Assembly (NCBI RefSeq): GCF_030294945.1
Contig: NZ_AP018448.1
Coordinates: 2,852,001-2,916,000, forward strand
Direction: 5' to 3'
Source: Streptomyces graminofaciens
Lineage (GTDB): Bacteria; Actinomycetota; Actinomycetes; Streptomycetales; Streptomycetaceae
DNA length: 64,000 bases
This document shows positions 17,252-25,514 of the stretch, one piece after another; position 1 is the stretch's first letter, and each line of letters starts with the position of its first letter. Below the pieces are notes generated by a model. That model was given only the letters and a program-made list of their open reading frames with translations, was not told where the DNA came from and did not search any database. Made by a program: the position numbers and the translations under genes.

Positions 17252-18025
17252 TCAGCGCAGCAGCAGTTGCAGACCGCCCACCACGGTCGCCGCGATCACC
17301 AACTGCTCGAACACCCGCTGGTTGATCCGGCTCACCGCCCACTTGCCCAGCAGGGCACCCGGCAGGACGAACAGCGCGAGGGCCGCGTCCAGTAGCAGCG
17401 AGGAGCCGTCGATCAGGCCGAGGCCCACGCTGAACGGCACCTTCGACACGTTGACGATCAGGAAGAAGAAGGCCGACGTGCCGAGGAAACCGAGCTTCCG
17501 GAAGCCCGCGGAGAGCAGATACATGGACATCACGGGACCACCGGCGTTGGCGACCATGGTCGTGAAGCCGCCGAGTACGCCGTAGGAGCGGGCCTTGGCG
17601 CGGCCCGCCCGGGTGGTCACCGCGTCCGGTTCGTCGTCCTTGTCGACGGTCCGGCGGCGCCATAGCGTGACCGCCACCATCATCAGCAGGATCGCGCCGA
17701 TCGACGTCCGCACGATCTCGTCGTCGGCCCACACCAGGAACAGTGTGCCGAACACGACGCCGACACCGACCGCCGGGAAGAGCCGCCACAGGGTGGGCCA
17801 GTGGGCGTGCCGCCGGTAGGTGAGCACGGCCAGCACGTCCCCGACGATGAGGAGCGGCAGCAGTACGCCCGTCGAGGCCCGCGCGGGCAGGACGGCCGCG
17901 AAGACCGCGAGGCTGACCGTGTTCGCGCCGCTCACGGCGGTCTTGGAGAAGCCGACGAGCAGAGCGGCGAAGGCGAGCGCGGCGAAGCCGCCCGTGGAGA
18001 TGTTCCAGAGAGTCATCGTGTCCAT
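17252..18025 (-). CDS. TauE/SafE family sulfite/organosulfonate exporter-like permease
   Basis: 257 residues from the ATG at 18025. Seven or eight hydrophobic helices are visible in two repeats, beginning TGGFAALAFAALLVGFSKTA and, in the second half, GVLGGFTTMVANAGGPVMSM YLL. The latter GGxTTMVANAGGPV motif is the hallmark of the TauE/SafE family. The protein is an inner-membrane anion transporter, likely for sulfite, sulfoacetate or a related anion. It is transcribed divergently from the lipase gene and alone on its strand. Its link to the sulfur-type genes at 20-28 kb is only suggestive. Confidence 0.88.
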   Translation of the reverse strand: MDTMTLWNISTGGFAALAFAALLVGFSKTAVSGANTVSLAVFAAVLPARASTGVLLPLLIVGDVLAVLTYRRHAHWPTLWRLFPAVGVGVVFGTLFLVWADDEIVRTSIGAILLMMVAVTLWRRRTVDKDDEPDAVTTRAGRAKARSYGVLGGFTTMVANAGGPVMSMYLLSAGFRKLGFLGTSAFFFLIVNVSKVPFSVGLGLIDGSSLLLDAALALFVLPGALLGKWAVSRINQRVFEQLVIAATVVGGLQLLLR

Positions 18026-18178
18026 GCGGGGTCCGATGCTATGCGCACCCATCCGTCCGCGACACGACCGTCTCGCCAGGTGACACCTGCCGCCCGCGCC
18101 GCACCGTGGACCGCCGCCCGCCTCCCTGGGAAGATCCGGGGGTACCTTCACCGACGCAGTTGGAGGAGACGGGACGAC

Positions 18179-18988
18179 ATGGCCGACTCGCGCGAGCACA
18201 CGTTCACCGGCACCAGGGGCGCCATCACCGTACGGGAGTGGCCGAAGGAGGGTCCGCGGTACGTCGTCCTGCTGGTGCACGGCTACGGCGAGCACATGGG
18301 CCGGTACGAGCATGTGGCCGACTCCCTGGTCGAGCACGGCGCGGCGGTGTTCGGTCCCGACCACATGGGGCACGGGAAGTCAGAGGGCGAGCGTGTGTTC
18401 GTCGACGACTTCGAGGACGTCGTCACCGACGTGCGCGCGGTGGAGGAGCTAACCCGGGCCGCCCACCCCGGTGTGCCGGTGGTGCTGATCGGCCACTCCA
18501 TGGGCGGTCTGATCGCCTCCCGCTACGCCCAGCGGTACGGGTCCGGGCTCGCCGCGCTCGTACTGTCCGGCCCGGTGATCGGCACCTGGGAGGTGCTGCG
18601 GGTGCTGCTCGCGGCGCCCAAGCCGCCCGAGGTGCCGCTCGACCCGACCCTCCTCTCGCGCGACCCGGCGGTCGGTGCCGCGTACGCGGCCGATCCCCTG
18701 GTCTGGCACGGCCCGTTCAAGCGGCCGACGATGGAGGCGTTCGACCGTACCCTGGAGACCATCGCGAAGGAGGGCGGCATCGGTCCGCTCCCCCTGCTGT
18801 GGGTGCACGGCGACGACGACCGGATCGTGCCGCTGCCCGGAAGCCGTACCGGCATCGACGTGTTCCACGGCCCCGACTGGACCGAGCGCGTCTATCCCGG
18901 CGCCCGGCACGAGGTGTTCAACGAGACGAACAAGGACGAAGTCCTCGCGGACGTACGGAGGTTCGTGGACCGCGTGCTCGCGCGCTGA
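18179..18988 (+). CDS. Alpha/beta hydrolase, monoacylglycerol-lipase type
   Basis: 269 residues from the ATG at 18179, with GGAGGAG 10 nt upstream. VVLLVHGYGEHMGRYEHVAD carries the HG oxyanion motif and the GEHxGRY signature of monoacylglycerol lipases. GHSMGGLIASRYA holds nucleophile Ser107. WVHGDDDRIVP gives the Asp and YPGARHEVFNET gives the His of the triad. No signal peptide is seen, so it should act in the cytoplasm on monoacylglycerols or similar esters. It is unlinked to neighbours apart from a divergent TauE gene. Confidence 0.9.
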   Translation: MADSREHTFTGTRGAITVREWPKEGPRYVVLLVHGYGEHMGRYEHVADSLVEHGAAVFGPDHMGHGKSEGERVFVDDFEDVVTDVRAVEELTRAAHPGVPVVLIGHSMGGLIASRYAQRYGSGLAALVLSGPVIGTWEVLRVLLAAPKPPEVPLDPTLLSRDPAVGAAYAADPLVWHGPFKRPTMEAFDRTLETIAKEGGIGPLPLLWVHGDDDRIVPLPGSRTGIDVFHGPDWTERVYPGARHEVFNETNKDEVLADVRRFVDRVLAR

Positions 18989-19051
18989 GGCTTCCACGAC
19001 GGGGCCGGAACGCGTCGTTTCCGCCCATCCGTCCTGGGCACCCGGCCCCGC

Positions 19052-19396
19052 ATGGAATGGTTGTGCGAAGCGGCCTGTGTGGGAGAGGACCCCGACCTGT
19101 TCTTCCCCGTGGGCACCACGGGACCGGCGCTCGACGAAGTCGCCGCCGCCAAACGCGTCTGCGCCCGCTGCCCGGTGACCCGCGAATGCCTCGCCTGGGC
19201 ACTCGACAGTCGGCAGACCGCGGGCGTGTGGGGCGGCATGTGCGAGGAGGAACGCACCGAGCTGCTCCGCGCGGGGACGGGCCAGGGCGCGGGGACGGGC
19301 CAGGGCGCGGGGACGGGCCAGGGCGCGGGGACGGGCCAGGGCGCGGGGACGGGCCAGGGCGCGGCTGCGGTCCGGCACCGGGCGACGGCTCTCTGA
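19052..19396 (+). CDS. WhiB family Fe-S transcriptional regulator with repetitive tail
   Basis: 114 residues. Cys9, Cys37, Cys40 and Cys46 form the four-cysteine [4Fe-4S] site (VCARCPVTRECLAWAL). GVWGGMCEEER is the conserved WhiB turn and DNA-contact region. WhiB-like proteins bind sigma factor and control development or redox responses. After residue 75 the tail is five copies of the hexapeptide AGTGQG, encoded by a perfect 18-bp tandem repeat, instead of the usual short basic tail. The repeat could vary in copy number and extends a flexible region next to the DNA-binding end. Confidence 0.92.
   Translation: MEWLCEAACVGEDPDLFFPVGTTGPALDEVAAAKRVCARCPVTRECLAWALDSRQTAGVWGGMCEEERTELLRAGTGQGAGTGQGAGTGQGAGTGQGAGTGQGAAAVRHRATAL
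19271..19360 (+). repeat. Five perfect 18-bp tandem repeats in the WhiB gene
   Basis: Identical units GCGGGGACGGGCCAGGGC start at 19271, 19289, 19307, 19325 and 19343 and encode AGTGQG. Perfect identity implies recent expansion. Confidence 0.95.
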
Positions 19397-19433
19397 GACG
19401 ACGGCTCTCTGATCGGTCCGCTGGGGCTCGGGC

Positions 19434-20024
19434 GAGCAGAGCGCCCTGCTGATGCAAGGCGTCATGTCCGACTCTCGCACCTGGCCCACGGTCGGCTCGG
19501 CGCTCGCAGCGCGCGGCTGGCGGGTCGTGGCCATGGCCCCGGCCACGACCCGGAGCTGTTCACCGACGACCTGATGGACACGTCTCCAAAAGGTGCCGAA
19601 CCGGCCCTCGGGCATTCGCTGGGCTGGCTCGCTCTCTCGCGGGCCGTGGCCCGGTTGCGGCCGGGGAGAGTGGTGTTCTCCGATCCCGTCCGGGCCGATA
19701 CCGATGCCGATGCCGGGATGGGCCCCGGACTAGGCGAGTTCGTCGCTGCCAAGGACGCGACCCGCGAGAGGATCGTGCGGCGCAACCCGCGCTGGGATCC
19801 CGAGGTTGTCGACGTCGAACTCGCCACTCCGGTGGCCTGGGACCCGGCGTCCGCGTACTTCGCGGCGGCCGACCGCTCACCGGGGTCCGGCCGGCCGAGC
19901 CCGTCGTACTCTCCCTGGCGCAGCCGGCCGACCCCGAAGAACACCGCGCGGCTGCGCGCCGGCGGATTCAAGGCCCGTACGAAAGTCCGTGCGGCCGCCG
20001 GGGTCGGCCACCCCATTCACCGCG
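19434..20024 (+). pseudogene. Decayed alpha/beta hydrolase with several frameshifts
   Basis: Hydrolase sequence runs through three frames. ALLMQGVMSDSRTWPTVGSA then LAARGWRVVAM reads to about 19535. A shift gives HGPGHDPELFTDDLMDTSPK and then ALGHSLGWLALSRAVARLRP (nucleophile elbow GHSLG), continuing to about 19880. Another shift gives EPVVLSLAQPADPEEHRAA, and a last one GHPIHR, which includes the catalytic His. The whole fold can be traced but no single frame encodes it. It converges on the monooxygenase gene, whose stop is at 20025. Confidence 0.75.
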
Positions 20025-21383
20025 TCAGGACACCGTCCCGGCCGGCGTCTCCAGGCCCAGGTGGTCGCGGAGGGTCGTGCCCTCGTACTCCGTGCGGTAC
20101 ACGCCCCGCTCCTGGAGCAGGGGGACCACCGTGTCCGCGAAGTCGTCGAGGCCGCTCGGGGTGATGTGAGGGACGAGGATGAAGCCGTCGCTCGCGTCGG
20201 CCTGGACGTAGTTGTCGATGGTGTCCGCGATGGTCTGCGCGGAGCCGACGAAGTTCTGGCGGTTGCTGTTCTCGATGACGAGGTCGCGGATCGACCAGTT
20301 GTTGGCGGCCGCCAGCTCGCGCCACTCACGGGCCGTGGCCAGCGGGTCCCGGTACATGCGTACCTGGGCCCGGCCGCGCGCGACGGTGTGTTCGCCGAGC
20401 AGGGGGTCGATGTCCGGGAGCGGTCCGTCGGGGTCGTACGAGGACAGGTCCCGGTTCCAGACCCACTCCAGGTGCTTGATGGCGGTGGCGCCGCTGACCT
20501 GCTGTCGGCGCACCTCCTTGGCGATCTCCTCGGCCTCGGCGTCGGTGTCGCCGAGGACGAAGCTCGCGGCGGGCAGGATGAGCAGCTGGTCGGGGCGGCG
20601 GCCGTACTTGGCGAGACGGTCCTTTACGTCGGTGTAGAACGCCTGGCCCGCGTCGAGCGTGGCGTACCGGCTGAAGATGGCGTCGGCGGACGAGGCGGCG
20701 AACTCGCGGCCCTCGTCGGAGTCGCCCGCCTGGAAGATGACGGGGCGGCCCTGCGGGGAGCGCGGGACGTTGAACCGGCCCTGGATGTCGAAGTGTTGCC
20801 CCTGATGGACGAAGGCGCCGGCCTGTGCGTCCCGCAGGAAGGTTCCCGTCGCCTGGTCGGCGAGAATCTCGTTTCCGCGCCAGGAGTCGAAGAGTTCGTT
20901 CGTCGTCGCGAGGAACTCCTTGGCGCGGGAGTAGCGCTCTTCCTGGGGGAGAAAGCCGCCCCGGCGGAAGTTCTCGCCGGTGAAGGCGTCCCAGGACGTG
21001 ACGACGTTCCAGGCGGCGCGGCCGGCGGAGAGGTGGTCGAGGCTCGCGAACTGGCGGGCCACCTCGTACGGCTCGTTGAAGGTGGAGTTGATGGTGCCGG
21101 TCAGGCCGAGGCGTTCGGTGACGGCGGCGAGCGCGGTGAGAATGGTGAAGGTGTCGGGGCGGCCGACGACGTCCAGGTCATAGATCTGCCCGCCCTGTTC
21201 GCGCAGGCGCAGGCCCTCGGCGAGGAACAGGAAGTCGAACTTGGCGCGTTCGGCGGTCTGCGCGAAGTGCGCGAAGGAGCTGAACTCGATGTGGCTGCCG
21301 GCCTTCGGGTCGCTCCACACGGTGGTGTTGTTGACACCGGGGAAGTGCGCGGCCAGGTGGATCTGCTTCAGGGGCTTGGTCAT
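20025..21383 (-). CDS. NtaA/SnaA/DszA-type FMN-dependent monooxygenase
   Basis: 452 residues. The sequence has the bacterial luciferase-like TIM barrel of the nitrilotriacetate/dibenzothiophene/pristinamycin monooxygenase group. Features include QIHLAAHFPGVNNTTVWSDP at the start, SFAHFAQTAERAKFDFLFLA EGL, ASLDHLSAGRAAWNVVTS (FMN phosphate region) and PRSPQGRPVIFQAGDSDEGR. Such enzymes use FMNH2 from a separate reductase to oxidise C-S, C-N or similar bonds. It lies 21 bp after a second monooxygenase in a unit that begins with a Cys-type leader peptide, so sulfur scavenging from organosulfur compounds is the likely role. Confidence 0.9.
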   Translation of the reverse strand: MTKPLKQIHLAAHFPGVNNTTVWSDPKAGSHIEFSSFAHFAQTAERAKFDFLFLAEGLRLREQGGQIYDLDVVGRPDTFTILTALAAVTERLGLTGTINSTFNEPYEVARQFASLDHLSAGRAAWNVVTSWDAFTGENFRRGGFLPQEERYSRAKEFLATTNELFDSWRGNEILADQATGTFLRDAQAGAFVHQGQHFDIQGRFNVPRSPQGRPVIFQAGDSDEGREFAASSADAIFSRYATLDAGQAFYTDVKDRLAKYGRRPDQLLILPAASFVLGDTDAEAEEIAKEVRRQQVSGATAIKHLEWVWNRDLSSYDPDGPLPDIDPLLGEHTVARGRAQVRMYRDPLATAREWRELAAANNWSIRDLVIENSNRQNFVGSAQTIADTIDNYVQADASDGFILVPHITPSGLDDFADTVVPLLQERGVYRTEYEGTTLRDHLGLETPAGTVS

Positions 21384-21404
21384 CAGTCCGTGGTTCCTTC
21401 CGGC

Positions 21405-22607
21405 TCAGGCTGCGGCGTAGCGGTTGGCGGGGCGGGCCAGGCCCAGCAGCCCGCGCAGGGTGTCGGCCTCGTAGGCGGTGCGGAAGACCTCGCGGCGCTG
21501 GAGTTCGGGAACGAGGCCCCGGGTGATCGCGGGGAGGTCGTGGCCGGCCACGGCGGGGCGCAGCCGGAAACCGGTCAGGCCCGTTGTCGCCAACTCCTGC
21601 AGCAGATCGGCGAGTTGGGCGGGCGTGCCGGTGAAGACGCGGGCGTCGCTGGTGTACGGCTCGCCCGCGAGGGTGTCGAGGCGCTCGCGTCGGGCCGCCG
21701 CCTCGGCCGGGTCGTCGTCGAGAAAGACCACCAGGTCGCCGAAGACGTGCAGCTGTTCGTCGGCGCGTCCGGCGGCCCGCTGCTCGGCGCGGATCTCCGC
21801 GACGATCGCCCGGGCCTGGTCGGTGTCGTGCGGGGTGACGAAGCCGATGTCGGCCTGGCGGGCCACCAGGCGGTACGGCACGGTGGCGTGGGCGAGCGCG
21901 GTCACGACCGGCTGGCCCTGGGGCGGCCTGGGTGTGATGGAGGGCCCCTTGACGCTGAAGTGGCTGCCCTCGAAGTCGATGTAGTGGAGCTTGTCGCGGT
22001 CGATGAAACGGCCGGTGGCCACGTCCCGGATCTCCGCGTCGTCCTCCCAGCTGTCCCAGAGCCGGCGTACGACCTCCACGTAGTCGGCGGCCTCGTCGAA
22101 CAGGTCCGTCACCGACTCCCGGGCGTGCGGGCTGTCGTAGGCCTCGATGCGCGGGATCGTGCGGCGGCCGAAGTGCGCGGCCTCGTTCGGGCGGGCGGTG
22201 ATCTGGACCCGCAGTCCGGCGCGGCCTGTGCTGACGTAGTCGAGGGTGGCGATCGCCTTGGAGATGTGGAACGGCTCCGTGTGGGTGACCACCGCGGTCG
22301 GCACGATCCCTATGTGGCGGGTGAGCGGTGCGACGCGGGCCGCGACGAGGACGGCGTCGAGGCGGCCGCGGACCTGGTCGGTGCGGTCGTCCGGGTCCAG
22401 GAAGTGCGAGGACTGCGGGCCTAGGCCGTCCTCGATGGTCACGAAGTCGAGAAGACCGTTCTCGGCCTCGGCGACGAGGTCGGCCCAGTATCCGGCGGTG
22501 AACAGGTCATGGGGGCGGGCCACCGGCTCGCGCCAGGAGGCGGGGTGCCATCCGGTGCCGTCGAGGGCGACGGCGAGGTGCAGGGAGGGGGAGGGAGATG
22601 GGGACAC
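21405..22607 (-). CDS. LLM-class flavin-dependent monooxygenase
   Basis: 400 residues from the GTG at 22607, with AGGAAGG about 9 nt upstream. SLHLAVALDGTGWHPASWRE starts the luciferase-like barrel. ADLVAEAENGLLDFVTIEDG, ATLDYVSTGRAGLRVQITAR and RPPQGQPVVTALAHATVPYR follow the family pattern. It is a different subfamily from its downstream neighbour, so they are not simple duplicates. A 28-residue leader peptide ends 79 nt before its start, which suggests cysteine- or sulfur-controlled expression. A flavin reductase is not present in the window. Confidence 0.88.
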   Translation of the reverse strand: MSPSPSPSLHLAVALDGTGWHPASWREPVARPHDLFTAGYWADLVAEAENGLLDFVTIEDGLGPQSSHFLDPDDRTDQVRGRLDAVLVAARVAPLTRHIGIVPTAVVTHTEPFHISKAIATLDYVSTGRAGLRVQITARPNEAAHFGRRTIPRIEAYDSPHARESVTDLFDEAADYVEVVRRLWDSWEDDAEIRDVATGRFIDRDKLHYIDFEGSHFSVKGPSITPRPPQGQPVVTALAHATVPYRLVARQADIGFVTPHDTDQARAIVAEIRAEQRAAGRADEQLHVFGDLVVFLDDDPAEAAARRERLDTLAGEPYTSDARVFTGTPAQLADLLQELATTGLTGFRLRPAVAGHDLPAITRGLVPELQRREVFRTAYEADTLRGLLGLARPANRYAAA

Positions 22608-22686
22608 GGGTTGGTGCCTTCCTGGAAGTCCGTACGAGATCACCGGCGCCCGCGTGCGTGCGGGGGCTCGGCGGCTGAACAACGGG

Positions 22687-22773
22687 TCAGGAGCAACAGA
22701 GCGCGCCGGCCACGCGCTGGAGATCGATGTGGGGCCGGGAGTGGAGGTGGACGGCGTGGAGGATGTGCGGCAC
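22687..22773 (-). CDS. Cysteine-containing leader peptide in front of the monooxygenase genes
   Basis: 28-codon ORF from GTG 22773, with GGAGG 8 nt upstream, ending ...HSRPHIDLQRVAGALCCS. The core RxHIDLQRV followed by a short Ala/Leu stretch and one or two Cys codons near the stop is the hallmark of actinobacterial putative leader peptides found before sulfur-metabolism operons. In mycobacteria, short poly-Cys uORFs act as cysteine-responsive attenuators. Here Cys-Cys occurs three codons before the stop. The next gene starts 79 nt downstream. Function is inferred from family and position. Confidence 0.8.
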   Translation of the reverse strand: MPHILHAVHLHSRPHIDLQRVAGALCCS

Positions 22774-22829
22774 GCCGGTCACCTCCTCGTGCTGGGCGCG
22801 CTGCGGCGCCTCGCGGATCTCGTCGTCGG

Positions 22830-23567
22830 TCACAACACCCCTGCCCCGGTGTCTGTTCCTGGCGTGCGCACGTGGAGGATCGTCGTCCGACGGCGCAGGG
22901 TGAAGCCGATCGACTCATACAGCCGGATCGCGGGTGTGTTGGTCGCGGCGGCGTGCAGGAACGGGGTCTCTCCGCGTTCCCTGATGCCCGCCGCGACCGC
23001 GCGCACCAGTCGGGTGCCCAGGCCCCGGCCCCGGTGTGCCGGGTCGGTGCAGACGGCGCTGATCTCGGTCCAGCCGGGCAGCCGGAGCCGTTCGCCGGCC
23101 ATGGCGATCAGCCGGCCGCGGTGCCGGATGCCGAGGTAGGTGCCGAGGTGGACGGTTCGGGCCAGGAAGGGGCCGGGCCTGGTGCGGGCGATCAGGTCGA
23201 GGATCTCCGGTACGTCGTCCGGGCCGAGCCGTACGGCCTTCGGGGCGGGCTCGGCCCGCAGGTGGGTGTCGACCAGTTGGACGCCCTGACCACCGCCCAC
23301 GACGTCCCACCCGGCGGGGACGGTGTCGACTCCCTTGACCCGTACGGTGGTCGCCGGGCCGACGAGTGCGTTCAGGTCGGCCCACGCGGCCGGGTCCTCC
23401 GGGTCGGCGAGCGCGGCGAACGCGTACACGTCCGCCGGGTAGCGCGCCGCCCGGCCGATCCGCTCGGCGAAGTCGGCGTGCGGGCCGTCCAGCGCGGCCC
23501 AGACTGGGTTGTCCAGCAGGCGGGTGCCGAGGGCTCCGCCACCGCGGAGGGCGATCTGGTGGACCAC
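22830..23567 (-). CDS. GNAT family N-acetyltransferase
   Basis: 245 residues from the GTG at 23567, behind GGAAGG. The C-terminal half is a GNAT domain: EISAVCTDPAHRGRGLGTRL (acetyl-CoA pyrophosphate loop R-G-R-G-L-G) and ETPFLHAAATNTPAIRLYES IGF. The first half (ARYPADVYAFAALADPEDPA, PAGWDVVGGGQGVQLVD) matches FR47-type acetyltransferases with a degenerate N-terminal lobe. It follows the ABC substrate-binding gene by 41 bp, so it is probably co-transcribed with the importer and could acetylate an imported amino acid or derivative. Confidence 0.85.
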   Translation of the reverse strand: MVHQIALRGGGALGTRLLDNPVWAALDGPHADFAERIGRAARYPADVYAFAALADPEDPAAWADLNALVGPATTVRVKGVDTVPAGWDVVGGGQGVQLVDTHLRAEPAPKAVRLGPDDVPEILDLIARTRPGPFLARTVHLGTYLGIRHRGRLIAMAGERLRLPGWTEISAVCTDPAHRGRGLGTRLVRAVAAGIRERGETPFLHAAATNTPAIRLYESIGFTLRRRTTILHVRTPGTDTGAGVL

Positions 23568-23608
23568 GGTGGCGAAGTCCCTTCCTTTCAGGGCGTACTG
23601 ATGGACGA

Positions 23609-24637
23609 TCAGGAGTTGGTGAGCGGCAGGCCGGGCGGGTTGACCTCGGACTTCTCCACGGCCTCGCCCGAGAGGTTCCAGGCCTTCAGCCACTCGGCGT
23701 ACTGGCCGTTGTCGATGAGGTGGTTGATGGCTTCGGCGAGGGGCTCGGCGAGGCCGCTGTCCTTCTTGGCGGTCGCGGCGATGAGGCCCTGGAGGGTCTC
23801 TCCGGCGCCGGAGAACTGACCCGCGATACGGGTCGCCTGCGGTGTGCCGGCGGTCTTCGCGGCGTGGTAGGCGAGGTTCGGGCTGGGGCCGAAGTAGGCG
23901 TCGATCTTGCCGCTGCTCAGGGCCAGGTAGATGCTGTTGCTCTCCTGGAAGTACTTGACGGTGAGAGGCTTCTTGCCTTCCTTCGCCAGCTTCGCCTTCC
24001 ACTCCAGGAGAATCTTCTCCTGGTTGGTGCCGTTGCCCACCGAAACCGTCTTGCCGGCGAGGTTCTCGTAGTCGCCGTCGAAGTTCCAGTCGCTGTCCTT
24101 CTTCACCTCGAAGGCGAGATCGTCCTTGCGGTAGGAGGCGAACTCGTACTTCTTCTTGCGCTCCTCGGTATCGGTGACGTTGGAGAACGCCACATCCACC
24201 TTGCCGCTGTCGAGGCCGATGAACAGGTTCTCCCAGGTCGACTGGCGCAGTTCGGGTTCGAGGCCGAGGACGGCGGCCACCAGTCTGGCGAAGTCCGGCT
24301 CGGAGCCCGTGAGCGTCTTCTGGTCGTCGCCGATGAAGCCGAGCGGCGGGCTGCCGGACGGCAGGGTGCCGGATCCGATCACCAGCTTGCCGCTCTTCCT
24401 GATGGCGTCGGGCAGTTTGGCGCTGATGGACTTGACCTCGGAGACCTTGATGGCGGTCTCCTTGGCGGCGCCGTTGGACAGCCGTCCCACGGTGACCGTG
24501 CCGGCGGCCTCCGCCTTCGTCTTGGTGGCGGCGTCGCTGTCGCCCCCGCAGGCGGCGAGGCCGGTGGCGAGGGTGGTGGCAACGGTCGCCGCGGTGATGC
24601 CGCGCAGCAGGCTGCGCCGGGAGAACTGGGTGGGCAT
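23609..24637 (-). CDS. Amino-acid ABC transporter substrate-binding lipoprotein
   Basis: 342 residues from the ATG at 24637. FSRRSLLRGITAATVATTLA then TGLAACGG is a combined twin-arginine and lipobox signal, with the lipidated Cys at residue 30. The mature part is a type-3 (GlnH/FliY-like) binding protein: GSGTLPSGSPPLGFIGDDQK, TGSEPDFARLVAAVLGLEPE, DVAFSNVTDTEERKKKYEFA. Given the Cys-type leader before this operon, cystine or another sulfur amino acid is the likeliest ligand. It is encoded with its permease and ATPase, in the order permease, ATPase, binding protein. Confidence 0.9.
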   Translation of the reverse strand: MPTQFSRRSLLRGITAATVATTLATGLAACGGDSDAATKTKAEAAGTVTVGRLSNGAAKETAIKVSEVKSISAKLPDAIRKSGKLVIGSGTLPSGSPPLGFIGDDQKTLTGSEPDFARLVAAVLGLEPELRQSTWENLFIGLDSGKVDVAFSNVTDTEERKKKYEFASYRKDDLAFEVKKDSDWNFDGDYENLAGKTVSVGNGTNQEKILLEWKAKLAKEGKKPLTVKYFQESNSIYLALSSGKIDAYFGPSPNLAYHAAKTAGTPQATRIAGQFSGAGETLQGLIAATAKKDSGLAEPLAEAINHLIDNGQYAEWLKAWNLSGEAVEKSEVNPPGLPLTNS

Positions 24638-24719
24638 GGCTGTCCTTGTCGTTCGAGAAGGTGTCGACGGGGGCGTGGGGGGCGTTGGGGGGAGAATTTG
24701 GTGCCCGGCGGCGGCCGGG

Positions 24720-25514
24720 TCAGAGGACCTTGCTGAGGAAGTCCCTGGTCCGCTCGTGCCGCGGCCGGTCGAGGACCTCGGCGGGCGGGCCCTGTTCGAC
24801 GATCTTTCCGCCGTCGATGAAGACGACCCGGTCGGCGATCTCACGGGCGAACCCGATCTCGTGGGTGACGATCACGAGCGTGGTGCCGCTCCTCGCCAGG
24901 TCCTTGATGACGGCCAGGACCTCACCGACGAGTTCGGGGTCGAGGGCGGAGGTGGGCTCGTCGAAGAGGATGACGCCGGGGCGCAGGGCCAGGGCGCGGG
25001 CGATGGCGACGCGCTGCTGCTGTCCGCCCGACAACTGCCGTGGATAGGCGGTCGCCTTGTCGGCCAGGCCGACCCGGTCGAGGAGGTCGTGGGCGAGTTC
25101 CCGGGCCTGCGCCTTGTCGAGCTTTCCGGTCGCCACGGGGGCCGCGGCCACGTTGTCCAGCACGGTCAGGTGCGGGAAGAGGTTGAAGTTCTGGAAGACG
25201 AAGCCGATGCGGCTGCGCTGGGCGAGAATGGCCCTCTCACTCAGCTCCTTCAGCCGGTCGCCGTGGCGTCGTACGCCGATCGGCTCGCCGTTGACGCTGA
25301 CATGGCCGATCTCCGGCTTCTCCAGGTGGTTGATGACCCTGAGGAGAGTGGACTTGCCGGAGCCGGACGGGCCGAGGATGACGGTGACCTCGCCGGGCCG
25401 TACGGTCAGGTCGACACCGTCGAGGACCCGGTGGGTGCCGTACCACTTGTGCACGTCGTGCACCTCGACGGCGGCGGGCGCGATCTGCGGGAGCTCCGCG
25501 ATCTCGGCGGTCAT
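24720..25514 (-). CDS. Amino-acid ABC transporter ATP-binding protein
   Basis: 264 residues from the ATG at 25514, which overlaps the permease stop (ATGA). Walker A GPSGSGKST is at about 48-56, the Q-loop at FVFQNFNLFPHLTVLDNV, the signature LSGGQQQRVAIARAL, Walker B VILFDEPTSALDPE, and the H-loop is VTHEIGFAREI. This is a GlnQ/HisP-type polar amino-acid importer ATPase. All catalytic motifs are intact, so it should power the adjacent permease. Confidence 0.95.
   Translation of the reverse strand: MTAEIAELPQIAPAAVEVHDVHKWYGTHRVLDGVDLTVRPGEVTVILGPSGSGKSTLLRVINHLEKPEIGHVSVNGEPIGVRRHGDRLKELSERAILAQRSRIGFVFQNFNLFPHLTVLDNVAAAPVATGKLDKAQARELAHDLLDRVGLADKATAYPRQLSGGQQQRVAIARALALRPGVILFDEPTSALDPELVGEVLAVIKDLARSGTTLVIVTHEIGFAREIADRVVFIDGGKIVEQGPPAEVLDRPRHERTRDFLSKVL

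Noticed and set aside
19806..22424. 872-codon plus-strand frame opposite both monooxygenases
   Set aside because: Antisense shadow; both monooxygenases have conserved motifs and proper starts on the minus strand.
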